NCBI RefSeq assembly: GCF_020149935.1
Contig: NZ_CP083757.1
Location: 3,311,501-3,375,500, forward strand
Source: Marinilongibacter aquaticus
GTDB taxonomy: Bacteria; Bacteroidota; Bacteroidia; Cytophagales; Spirosomataceae
Direction of reading: 5' to 3'
Length of the DNA: 64,000 nt
In this document: one piece after another, positions 36,801 to 43,997 of the stretch
How the letters are laid out: each line of letters starts with the position of its first letter
Position numbering within the stretch: the stretch's first letter is position 1
Position numbers and translations under genes: made by a program
Notes under the pieces: generated by a model
Seen by the model: the letters and a program-made list of their open reading frames with translations, nothing else
Told to the model about the DNA's origin: nothing
Database searches by the model: none

Positions 36801-37487
36801 ATGCGGAAATATATGGCCTTTGGGGCTTTGCTCGTCATGTGCATTGCGGCCTGCTCGCCCTATAAAAAGTATGCCGAAACCGAAGAACCCTGGGAAGATG
36901 AAGTGTATGGCCTTGAGCTGCTCGACGATCAAGAAACGTATTCAGACGATGCCGTGCTTTTTATCGGTAGCTCCAGTATTCGGCTTTGGAAAACCATAAA
37001 AGAAGATATGGCACCCTACGAGCCAATTCGACGCGGCTACGGTGGGGCACATTTTTCCGATCTCATCCATTTTACCAAGCGTTTGGTCTATCCCCATCAT
37101 TTCCGTGCCTTGTGTATTTTTGTAGCCAACGACATTACTGGGGGCAAAGATGACCTTTCTGTTCACGAAACGATGCGTTTGTTCAAAGAAGTGGTGAACA
37201 CTGTTCGTGTAAAATATCCAGATGTGCCGATTTTCCCTATTGCGGTTACGCCAACCAATAGCCGCTGGAAAGTGTGGCCTACAGTGGAAAAATTGAATGC
37301 CAAAATGGCTTCATATTGCCAAAGCCATGCCAACATGTATTTTATCAATCCAGGAGAGGCCTATATCGGAGAAGACGGAAAGCCGATTTCTGCTTTGTTC
37401 AGAGAAGATCAGTTGCACCAAAACGAGGAAGGCTATGACATCTGGGCCAAATACATCAAAGCGGAGCTGGATAGAGTATTGAAATAA
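36801..37487 (+). CDS. SGNH/GDSL-hydrolase lipoprotein
   Basis: A 228-residue lipoprotein with lipobox Cys18 (CIAAC). SGNH blocks: LFIGSSSIRLWKTI (block I, Ser in GSSS), RGYGGAHFSDL (block II Gly), FVANDITGG (block III Asn), and EDQLHQNEEGY (block V Asp and His). Such proteins act as esterases on acylated carbohydrates. It starts 97 nt after hemA and is followed 23 nt later by the lactonase-like lipoprotein, likely the same operon. Confidence 0.85.
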   Translation: MRKYMAFGALLVMCIAACSPYKKYAETEEPWEDEVYGLELLDDQETYSDDAVLFIGSSSIRLWKTIKEDMAPYEPIRRGYGGAHFSDLIHFTKRLVYPHHFRALCIFVANDITGGKDDLSVHETMRLFKEVVNTVRVKYPDVPIFPIAVTPTNSRWKVWPTVEKLNAKMASYCQSHANMYFINPGEAYIGEDGKPISALFREDQLHQNEEGYDIWAKYIKAELDRVLK

Positions 37488-37510
37488 AAAACAAGCTTGA
37501 ATTATACAAA

Positions 37511-38668
37511 ATGAAAAAAAACAAAATAAAAGGACTGGCTTTGGGCTTGTCTTTGCTTGCAATGTACGGATGTACGCCTTCTGGCAATAAAGAAGAAACC
37601 GAATCGGAAACCAAAACAGAAACAGAGGAAGTGAAAGACATCGAATTGTTTGTGGGTACATACACCAAGCGTGACAGCAAAGGGATTTACCGTTTCACGT
37701 TTAATCCAGAGACGGCCGAAACCAGTTTAGTCTCTGTGACCGAAGGAATCGAAGACCCTTCTTTTCTGGCCTTGTCTCCCGATCAGAAATATTTGTATTC
37801 CGTGAGTGAATTGAAAACGGGTTCTGTTTTTGCCTATTCAATTGGCGACAGCAGCCTTACCGAAATCGACAATGCCTTGTCTGGTGGTGTGCACCCTTGT
37901 CATGTGGCGGTAGACAAAACAGGCAAATGGGTGATTGCGGCCAATTACTCAAGCGGTAGCTTGGCTGTGCTTCCCGTGCTCGAAAACGGCGGAGTAGGCG
38001 AGGCTGTTCAGGTGATTCAGCATGAAGGGCATGGACCAGACAAGGGAAGACAGGCTGGGCCTCATGTGCACTCTGTGAACATTGCTCCGAACAATAAAGA
38101 TGTGTTTGTTTGCGATTTGGGAATCGATAAAATCATGGCCTACCGTTTGGACGAAGCCACAGGGCAATTGACCGAAGGGAATTCGGTGGATGTGAAGCCG
38201 GGTTCTGGGCCAAGGCATTTTGCTTTTCACCCCAATGGCGAGTATGCTTATCTAATTCAGGAAATGGGCAATCTGGTGACGGCCTATAAATACAGCGACG
38301 GAAAACTGGAGGAAATCCAGGAAGTAAATACCCTGCCCGAAGGCTTTGAAGAGCGAAGTGCTTGTGCGGATATTCACATCTCGAACGACGGGAAATTCTT
38401 GTACGGCTCGAATCGCTTCCACGATTCCATCGTCATTTTTGCCATCGATCCAGAAACGGGAGAATTGAACTTGGTGAGCCACCATTCGGTAATGGGGCAA
38501 GTGCCTCGTAATTTTGCTTTGACTCCCGACAATAAATACCTTTTGGTGGCCAATCAGGAGAGCGACGATATCATTGTGTTCAGCCGTGATGCGGATACAG
38601 GGAAAATCACACCCACTGGCCAAAAGATTGCCGTTTCTATGCCGGTATGCCTTATTTTTAGAAAATAA
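37511..38668 (+). CDS. lactonase-family (YbhE-type) beta-propeller lipoprotein
   Basis: A 385-residue protein of the 6-phosphogluconolactonase/YbhE seven-bladed beta-propeller family, but with a lipoprotein leader (Cys21, AMYGC) followed by an acidic linker (about 25-45), so it acts in the envelope rather than on cytosolic 6-phosphogluconolactone. Typical blades: LFVGTYTKRDSKGIYRF, HPCHVAVDKTGKWVIAANY, GPRHFAFHPNGEYAYLIQE, VPRNFALTPDNKYLLVANQ. It sits 23 nt after an SGNH lipoprotein, both probably handling sugar derivatives. A strong terminator follows. Confidence 0.85.
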   Translation: MKKNKIKGLALGLSLLAMYGCTPSGNKEETESETKTETEEVKDIELFVGTYTKRDSKGIYRFTFNPETAETSLVSVTEGIEDPSFLALSPDQKYLYSVSELKTGSVFAYSIGDSSLTEIDNALSGGVHPCHVAVDKTGKWVIAANYSSGSLAVLPVLENGGVGEAVQVIQHEGHGPDKGRQAGPHVHSVNIAPNNKDVFVCDLGIDKIMAYRLDEATGQLTEGNSVDVKPGSGPRHFAFHPNGEYAYLIQEMGNLVTAYKYSDGKLEEIQEVNTLPEGFEERSACADIHISNDGKFLYGSNRFHDSIVIFAIDPETGELNLVSHHSVMGQVPRNFALTPDNKYLLVANQESDDIIVFSRDADTGKITPTGQKIAVSMPVCLIFRK

Positions 38669-38684
38669 AGACTTTGGTTTGAAG

Positions 38685-38716
38685 AAGAATGCCCAATTTT
38701 GGGCGTTCTTTTTTCA
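38685..38716 (+). terminator. terminator after the lactonase-like gene
   Basis: AAGAATGCCC (38685-38694) pairs with GGGCGTTCTT (38701-38710; one G-T pair) and runs into TTTT. The next gene starts right after it. Confidence 0.7.
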
Positions 38717-38734
38717 GAACTTTACCAAAACTTT

Positions 38735-39652
38735 ATGTTCAGACAATTCCTAGTGTTGGTTTTGGCAATGACTTGCCTCTCATGCGACTGGTTTTCCGAT
38801 CCGAGTCCAAATCCACGTAACGAACTTCCAAGTTTTTCGAGCACGCCTACGATGGTTCCAATCAGTCCGGGACCGCTCAACGAGGCTTCAGGAATGGTTT
38901 CTTCCTTGAATTTCCCTGGAGCTTTGTGGTTAATCAACGACAGCGGAAACAATACCGATGTGCACCTGCTCAATGCCGATGGAACTTATATGGGCAATGT
39001 GAAATTGATCAATGTAACCAATAGAGATTGGGAAGATATTGCGATGGGACCAGGGCCTGATGAAGGAAAGAATTATTTGTATGTATCGAATACGGGCGAT
39101 AATCTCGAGGTGTATTCAGATTACAGCATTTTGCGTTTCCCAGAACCCCAATCTTTGGGTGAAAATATAAACCCAGAGCCTATACGTTTTGTGTACAGCG
39201 ACGGGAAAAGCTACGATACAGAGGCTTTGTTTGTAGATCCCAGTTCTCTTGATTTGTATCTGGTGACCAAGAGGCAGTTTTATGCTGTAAGGCTTTATCG
39301 AATTGCTTATCCATACAGTATTCTGGACGAAAACGTGGCCGAGTTTTTGGGTACTTTACCGCTGAGTTCGATTACCGCTGCAGACATCAGTAAAAATGGG
39401 AATGAAATTCTGCTCAAAGATTACAATGCCATTTTCTATTGGAAACGAGCAGATGGAGAAAGTATAGAGGATGCTCTTTTGAGAAAGCGAGATTTGTCTC
39501 TGCCTTATTCCAAGGAAGTGCAAGGAGAAAGCCTCTGTTTTGACAGCAATGATATGGGATATTTCACGATTTCGGAAAAGGCCGATAGTGTGGACCCCAT
39601 CACATTGAATTATTATGCTCGCGAAAGCGAGGCTGTATCTACGGGCAATTGA
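38735..39652 (+). CDS. lipoprotein, 305 aa, beta-propeller-like
   Basis: ATG at 38735 gives a lipoprotein leader ending at Cys14 (LAMTCLSC region; the second Cys is the likely modified one). A frame back to 38699 would overlap the terminator. The mature part reads like a beta-propeller (LWLINDSGNNTDVHLLNADG, WEDIAMGPGPDEGKNYLYVS, SYDTEALFVDP), as in secreted SdiA-regulated/esterase-like phytase-fold proteins of Bacteroidota. Enzymatic role unknown. Followed by a strong terminator shared with the convergent ffh. Confidence 0.75.
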   Translation: MFRQFLVLVLAMTCLSCDWFSDPSPNPRNELPSFSSTPTMVPISPGPLNEASGMVSSLNFPGALWLINDSGNNTDVHLLNADGTYMGNVKLINVTNRDWEDIAMGPGPDEGKNYLYVSNTGDNLEVYSDYSILRFPEPQSLGENINPEPIRFVYSDGKSYDTEALFVDPSSLDLYLVTKRQFYAVRLYRIAYPYSILDENVAEFLGTLPLSSITAADISKNGNEILLKDYNAIFYWKRADGESIEDALLRKRDLSLPYSKEVQGESLCFDSNDMGYFTISEKADSVDPITLNYYARESEAVSTGN

Positions 39653-39659
39653 AAGAGAG

Positions 39660-39703
39660 CCATTGACCTTGTGCTGTATTGAAAACAAGGTCAATGGTTT
39701 TTT
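39660..39703 (+). terminator. strong terminator between the lipoprotein and ffh
   Basis: CCATTGACCTTGT (39660-39672) pairs with ACAAGGTCAATGG (39685-39697), 13 bp, followed by six T. Confidence 0.85.
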
Positions 39704-39706
39704 ATT

Positions 39707-41026
39707 TTATCGCATCATCTTGCCTAATTTGCCCACACCCTGCATCTGATTCATTTTCTTCATCATTTTACGCATTTGGTCAAATTGTTTAAGGAGATTG
39801 TTCACTTGTTGGATAGATGTTCCGCTTCCGTTTGCAATACGTTTGCGGCGAGAGCCATTGATCATGTCCGGATTTTCACGCTCGGCCGGAGTCATAGATT
39901 GGATAACCGCTTCTATCGGTTTGAATGAATCGTTGTCGATGTCTATATCTTTGATGGCTTTGCCCATTCCGGGAATCATGCCCATCAAATCTTTCACATT
40001 ACCCATTTTTTTGATCTGCTGAAGCTGGCTCAAAAAGTCGTTGAGGTCAAATTTATTTTCCCTCATTTTTTTGTTCAACTTCTTGGCCTCTTCCTCATCG
40101 TAGGCCTGTTGGGCCCGTTCTACCAATGAGATGACATCGCCCATTCCCAAGATACGGTTGGCCATGCGGTCGGGGTGGAACACGTCGAGGTCTTCCATTT
40201 TTTCGCCCGTACTGATGAACTTGATGGGCTTATCGACCACGGCCTTTACAGAAAGAGCAGCACCACCACGCGAGTCCCCATCGAGTTTGGTCAAGACCAC
40301 CCCGTCAAAATCCAAGCGATCGTTGAAAGTCTTGGCTGTGTTCACCGCATCTTGTCCTGTCATTGAATCGACAACGAATAGGATTTCGGAAGGAGAAACG
40401 GCTTTCTTGATGTTTTCAACCTCTTGCATCATCGCCTCGTCCACGGCTAAACGCCCGGCCGTATCGATAATGACTATATTCTTGCCTTTTGTTTTGGCTT
40501 CCTTGATGGCATTTTCGGCAATTTTTACAGCATCTTTGCTTTCGGGCTCGGCATAGACATCCACACCGATTTGCTCGCCCAATACTTGAAGCTGTGTGAT
40601 GGCCGCGGGGCGGTAGATATCGCCAGCGACAAGCATCACCTGTTTGCCTTGTTTTTTCAGGTTGCGGGCGAATTTCCCTGTAAAAGTTGTTTTACCCGAA
40701 CCTTGCAAACCGGCAATCAAAACCACGGCGGGCGAGCCGGTTAGCGAAACGGGCTCGGCCTTGCTTCCCATCAGTTTGGTAAGCTCTTCTTGCACAATTT
40801 TGGTGAACAATTGACCCGGTTCTACGGCAATCTTCACTTTGCGGTCTAAAGCCTCTTGTTTGACGCGGTCTGTGACCTCTTTGGCAATTTTATAGTTCAC
40901 GTCGGCGTCCATCAGGGCTCGCCTAATTTCCTTTACCGTTGCGGCAATGTTGACGTCTGTGATTCGACCCTGACCTTTCAGGACCTTAAATGCACCGGCT
41001 AATTTATCTTGTAAGCTTTCAAACAT
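39707..41026 (-). CDS. ffh: signal recognition particle protein Ffh
   Basis: GTPase that binds signal sequences with SRP RNA and delivers ribosomes to FtsY at the inner membrane. The 439 residues are normal length. N domain, then the G domain with GLQGSGKTTF, DTAGRLAVDE and TKLDGDSRGG, and the methionine-rich M domain from about 330 ending KKMNQMQGVGKLGKMMR. It is a single gene on the minus strand with a TAAATTTG element in front. The SRP RNA gene is not seen nearby. Confidence 0.97.
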   Translation of the reverse strand: MFESLQDKLAGAFKVLKGQGRITDVNIAATVKEIRRALMDADVNYKIAKEVTDRVKQEALDRKVKIAVEPGQLFTKIVQEELTKLMGSKAEPVSLTGSPAVVLIAGLQGSGKTTFTGKFARNLKKQGKQVMLVAGDIYRPAAITQLQVLGEQIGVDVYAEPESKDAVKIAENAIKEAKTKGKNIVIIDTAGRLAVDEAMMQEVENIKKAVSPSEILFVVDSMTGQDAVNTAKTFNDRLDFDGVVLTKLDGDSRGGAALSVKAVVDKPIKFISTGEKMEDLDVFHPDRMANRILGMGDVISLVERAQQAYDEEEAKKLNKKMRENKFDLNDFLSQLQQIKKMGNVKDLMGMIPGMGKAIKDIDIDNDSFKPIEAVIQSMTPAERENPDMINGSRRKRIANGSGTSIQQVNNLLKQFDQMRKMMKKMNQMQGVGKLGKMMR

Positions 41027-41056
41027 TTGATTTTAAGGCTTTTCTTTTTTGGATCG

Positions 41057-41064
41057 CAAATTTA
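41057..41064 (-). promoter_or_regulatory. -7 element (TAAATTTG on minus) of ffh
   Basis: Reads TAAATTTGCG on the minus strand, 30 nt before the ffh ATG at 41026. No TTG at standard -33 spacing. Confidence 0.35.
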
Positions 41065-41081
41065 GTCAAATGAATCTAGGA

Positions 41082-41126
41082 TTGAAATAAAAATAAAAAG
41101 TCGCCGCATTTCAAATGCGGCGACTT
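41082..41126 (-). terminator. strong terminator of the 120-aa secreted protein gene
   Basis: AAGTCGCCGCATT (41098-41110) pairs with AATGCGGCGACTT (41114-41126), 13 bp with a 3-nt loop, followed on the minus strand by CTTTTTATTTTTATT. Confidence 0.85.
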
Positions 41127-41183
41127 CGTGCCAAAGTTTTCGATATCATTCCTCGTTTTGGTAGAAATGCCTCTCCATAGCAA

Positions 41184-41546
41184 TTACTTCTTTGGAGATG
41201 CTACACGGGTAACCTCTGTCGAGATTTTGAAAGGTTCTTTGTAAACTTGATCGCCAGTCGACAATTCAAAAGAGTACTCACCATCGGGAAGAGAAGTGAG
41301 GTTGAACACTTTTGCAAAAGCGAACTGTGCTACGCTTTCCTTATATAAAGTATTTCCTTGTTTGTCTTTGATCGCAATCACAGACTGGTCAAGAAGATTT
41401 GTTGCTGTTACTCTGAATTTCAAACCGTTCAGGGTCTTCACTTTCAAATCGGAAGCCGCAAGGTTGTTGAAATAAAGGTCATCATGTGCGAAAGTTGAGG
41501 TGCAAACTGCTGCAAACATCAACGCGGTCAATACTAACTTTTTCAT
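41184..41546 (-). CDS. small exported protein, 120 aa (Ig-like fold)
   Basis: A signal peptide (residues 1-20, cleaved after TFA) precedes a single small beta-sandwich-like domain of about 95 residues (DLYFNNLAASDLKVKTLNG, LPDGEYSFELSTGDQVYKEPF), resembling DUF3244-type secreted proteins of Bacteroidota. Support is strong: own promoter (41619-41650), long leader and a very strong terminator. It ends in a basic tail (SPKK). It may be an abundant periplasmic or surface protein. Function unknown. Confidence 0.75.
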   Translation of the reverse strand: MKKLVLTALMFAAVCTSTFAHDDLYFNNLAASDLKVKTLNGLKFRVTATNLLDQSVIAIKDKQGNTLYKESVAQFAFAKVFNLTSLPDGEYSFELSTGDQVYKEPFKISTEVTRVASPKK

Positions 41547-41618
41547 AATTTTCGTTTGTTTAAATTTTCTTCGAAATCAATTTTCTGGAACTGTATCGTT
41601 GAAAACCTTTTGACATGA

Positions 41619-41650
41619 CAAACATAGTGAGCTGCGGACCTTATACGCAA
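41619..41650 (-). promoter_or_regulatory. Bacteroidota-type promoter of the 120-aa exported protein
   Basis: On the minus strand TTG (41650-41648), a 21-nt spacer and TATGTTTG (41626-41619) fit TTG-N17-23-TAnnTTTG. It is 72 nt before the ATG at 41546. Confidence 0.5.
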
Positions 41651-41869
41651 TAGGCTGATAGCCAGTACTTGAATATTCATAACAGGATACCACGATAATG
41701 TTTGAATAATACCATGATTATAGGATTTATTCTAGAAGTGCCTATTTTAATACAATGCGTATTAACAAATGCTTAATATATTGATTGTGAGATTTCTACG
41801 AAATATGTAGGAGCTCGAGAGTGCAGAAGTAAAATCGAAATAAGAATTGTACAAAAAGTAAAATTCATA

Positions 41870-41913
41870 CTTTTGGCGAAAATGAAAAGACCTCCATTTT
41901 GGAGGTCTTTTCA
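41870..41913 (-). terminator. strong terminator after fructose-bisphosphate aldolase
   Basis: TGAAAAGACCTCC (41883-41895) and GGAGGTCTTTTCA (41901-41913) form a 13-bp stem with loop ATTTT. On the minus strand it follows the stop at 41936 and runs into TTTTCGCC. Confidence 0.75.
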
Positions 41914-41935
41914 TGGAAAAATATGTGGAGGAGGT

Positions 41936-43018
41936 TTAGATCAAACCTTCCAATTTGTTCAAGCAATTGAGGTCTTCGAAAGCCACTTTCAAACGATCAA
42001 CCATACTTTGTTCTCCTTTTCTCAACCACACGCGTGGGTCGTAGAATTTCTTGTTAGGAGAGTCGGGCCCTTCAGGGTTGCCGAGTTGAGATTGCAAATA
42101 AGCTTCGTTGGCTTTGTAATAGTTCAACACGCCTTCCCATGTGCTCCATTGCATATCGGTATCGATGTTCATTTTTACGGCACCGTACTCAATGGCTTCA
42201 CGGATTTCTTCGCGAGACGATCCAGAACCTCCGTGGAATACGAAGTTTACGGGCAGTTCGCCAGTGTTGTATTTTTCTTGAATATAATCTTGTGAGTTTT
42301 TCAAGATGATCGGCTGAAGCGATACGTTTCCTGGTTTGTATACGCCGTGTACATTACCGAATGCCGCTGCGATAGTGAAGTTTGGAGAAATCTTCAACAG
42401 GCTTTCGTATACATAGGCTACTTCAGAAGGTTGCGTATAAAGCTTTGAGCTGTCTACATCCGAGTTGTCGACACCGTCTTCTTCACCGCCAGTAATACCC
42501 AGTTCGATTTCGAGTGTCATGCCCATTTTGGCCATACGCTCTAGGTATTTGGCACAGATTTCCACGTTTTCTTCAAGAGGTTCTTCAGAAAGGTCGATCA
42601 TGTGCGAGCTGAAAAGCGGCTTTCCTGTTTTCTCGAAATGCTTTTCGCCAGCATCCAAAAGGCCGTCGATCCAGGGAAGAAGTTTTTTGGCACAGTGATC
42701 GGTGTGCAAAATCACAGGTACGCCGTAGTGTTCGGCCATGTGATGCACGTGCAATGCACCTGAAATGGAGCCTGCAATAGCAGCCTTTTGTCCATCGTTG
42801 GAAAGGCTTTTGCCAGCGTAGAAAACACCTCCACCGTTCGAAAATTGAATGATCACAGGAGAATTCACTGCTGCGGCTGTTTCCAAAACGGCATTGATGG
42901 AGTTAGTTCCGACCACATTGACCGCTGGAAGTGCGAAATTGTTTTTGTTAGCGTAGTTCAACAATTCGGTAACGGCTTGGCCGGTCACCACGCCTGGCTG
43001 AATCAAGGATTGGCTCAT
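41936..43018 (-). CDS. fbaA: class II fructose-bisphosphate aldolase
   Basis: A zinc-dependent glycolytic and gluconeogenic aldolase, cytoplasmic, 360 residues, the size of the E. coli FbaA group. Catalytic Asp107 and zinc ligand His108 lie in VILHTDHCAKK; further zinc ligands lie in GNVHGVYKPGN and FVFHGGSGSS. Monocistronic, with its own strong terminator. The position between unrelated genes gives no further hint. Confidence 0.96.
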   Translation of the reverse strand: MSQSLIQPGVVTGQAVTELLNYANKNNFALPAVNVVGTNSINAVLETAAAVNSPVIIQFSNGGGVFYAGKSLSNDGQKAAIAGSISGALHVHHMAEHYGVPVILHTDHCAKKLLPWIDGLLDAGEKHFEKTGKPLFSSHMIDLSEEPLEENVEICAKYLERMAKMGMTLEIELGITGGEEDGVDNSDVDSSKLYTQPSEVAYVYESLLKISPNFTIAAAFGNVHGVYKPGNVSLQPIILKNSQDYIQEKYNTGELPVNFVFHGGSGSSREEIREAIEYGAVKMNIDTDMQWSTWEGVLNYYKANEAYLQSQLGNPEGPDSPNKKFYDPRVWLRKGEQSMVDRLKVAFEDLNCLNKLEGLI

Positions 43019-43248
43019 GAATAGATGTTTTTGGTATAATTTTAAGAAATTCTTTTCAAAATCAATCTAGGGGCATATCCCCAAAATGAATAAGGCTCAA
43101 AACTACTGTTTTTATATCGAATAGTGCAAATCTGCTTTCTCTTTCATGATATAAAATCCATTTGGTGAAAGAATTAGGTAATTTTGAACGCATAACGTAC
43201 GGATTACTGTTTAAATCCTACTTGTACAACGAGAAAATCGAATTGGAA

Positions 43249-43776
43249 ATGAAAATCGGACTGTTGGTAGGCACAAACAGGCGAACGGCCATGTCGCTGG
43301 AAATGGCAAAGTACTACGGTAAAAAACTGAACGAAAGAGGAGTGGAGTACGAGGTGCTGGATTTGGCCACACTTCCCGAAGATTTCGCTTTTTCTGCCTT
43401 ATACCACAACAAAGGGAAGAATCCGCATTACAATACATTTCAAGAACGAATCGATGGCATTGACAAGTGGTTTGTTTTTGTGCCCGAATACAACGGCTCT
43501 TTTCCAGGAGTTTTGAAGACTTTCTTCGATGGCTTGCGTTATCCTGATTCTTTGACGGATAAAAAAGTGGCGATGGTGGGGCTTGCAAACGGTACATTGG
43601 GCAATGCAGTGGGCTTAGGGCATTTGAATGATATCCTTTCTTATATGGGAGCAAACGTGCTGGGTCTACGGGTGAAATTAGGCGAAATTGGCAAGTATTT
43701 CGATGGAGTGCACCTTGCACATCCGGTTTACGAACGATTTATTACAGAACAGATCGATAAGCTTATTCATTTCTAA
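43249..43776 (+). CDS. NADPH-dependent FMN reductase family protein
   Basis: A 175-residue flavodoxin-fold oxidoreductase from ATG 43249. A frame running back to 43162 would add 29 residues without family resemblance. The FMN phosphate loop is GTNRRTAMSLEMA near residues 8-20, and the second FMN contact is VPEYNGSFPGVLK, the family signature. It probably reduces quinones, azo compounds or FMN in the cytoplasm. A TAATTTTG element lies at 43179-43186, 62 nt before the start. Confidence 0.9.
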   Translation: MKIGLLVGTNRRTAMSLEMAKYYGKKLNERGVEYEVLDLATLPEDFAFSALYHNKGKNPHYNTFQERIDGIDKWFVFVPEYNGSFPGVLKTFFDGLRYPDSLTDKKVAMVGLANGTLGNAVGLGHLNDILSYMGANVLGLRVKLGEIGKYFDGVHLAHPVYERFITEQIDKLIHF

Positions 43777-43784
43777 ATATTTTC

Positions 43785-43792
43785 TATTTTTG
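43785..43792 (+). promoter_or_regulatory. -7 element (TATTTTTG) of tRNA-Arg
   Basis: TATTTTTGCATG matches TAnnTTTG and lies 52 nt before the tRNA 5' end, right after the reductase stop codon. Confidence 0.35.
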
Positions 43793-43844
43793 CATGTCCT
43801 TTTGCGGGGTGGTCCAAATCTAATGTGGATTGACTCGTCATACT

Positions 43845-43916
43845 GGCTCCGTAGTTTAATGGATAGAACGAAGGTTTCCGGTACCTTTGGTGGGGGTTCG
43901 ATTCCCTCCGGAGCTA
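43845..43916 (+). tRNA. tRNA-Arg, anticodon CCG (codon CGG)
   Basis: A 72-nt cloverleaf: acceptor GGCTCCG/CGGAGCT with a first G-U pair, D arm GTTTAATGGATAGAAC, anticodon stem AAGGT/ACCTT with loop TTCCGGT, 4-nt variable loop and T arm GGGGGTTCGATTCCCTC. Discriminator base A; CCA is not encoded. Followed by a terminator at 43943. Confidence 0.93.
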
Positions 43917-43942
43917 CTCTTCCCCAGCAGATTGAAACTGTA

Positions 43943-43972
43943 AAAAAAGCCTACAATTTGTAGGCTTTTTTG
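43943..43972. terminator. bidirectional terminator between tRNA-Arg and the giant surface protein
   Basis: GCCTACA (43949-43955) pairs with TGTAGGC (43959-43965), flanked by an A run before and a T run after, so it works in both directions for these convergent units. Confidence 0.8.
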
Positions 43973-43997
43973 GTTTTAGGTAATCACATTGGATTTA

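Larger units (their letters stand above)
41547..41935. other. intergenic region, 389 bp
   Basis: AT-rich. It holds the promoter of the 120-aa gene (41619-41650) and, at its far end, the terminator of the aldolase gene (41870-41913). The middle part (about 41660-41860) carries no convincing ORF, tRNA or hairpin; it could be a long 5' leader or a spacer. Confidence 0.5.
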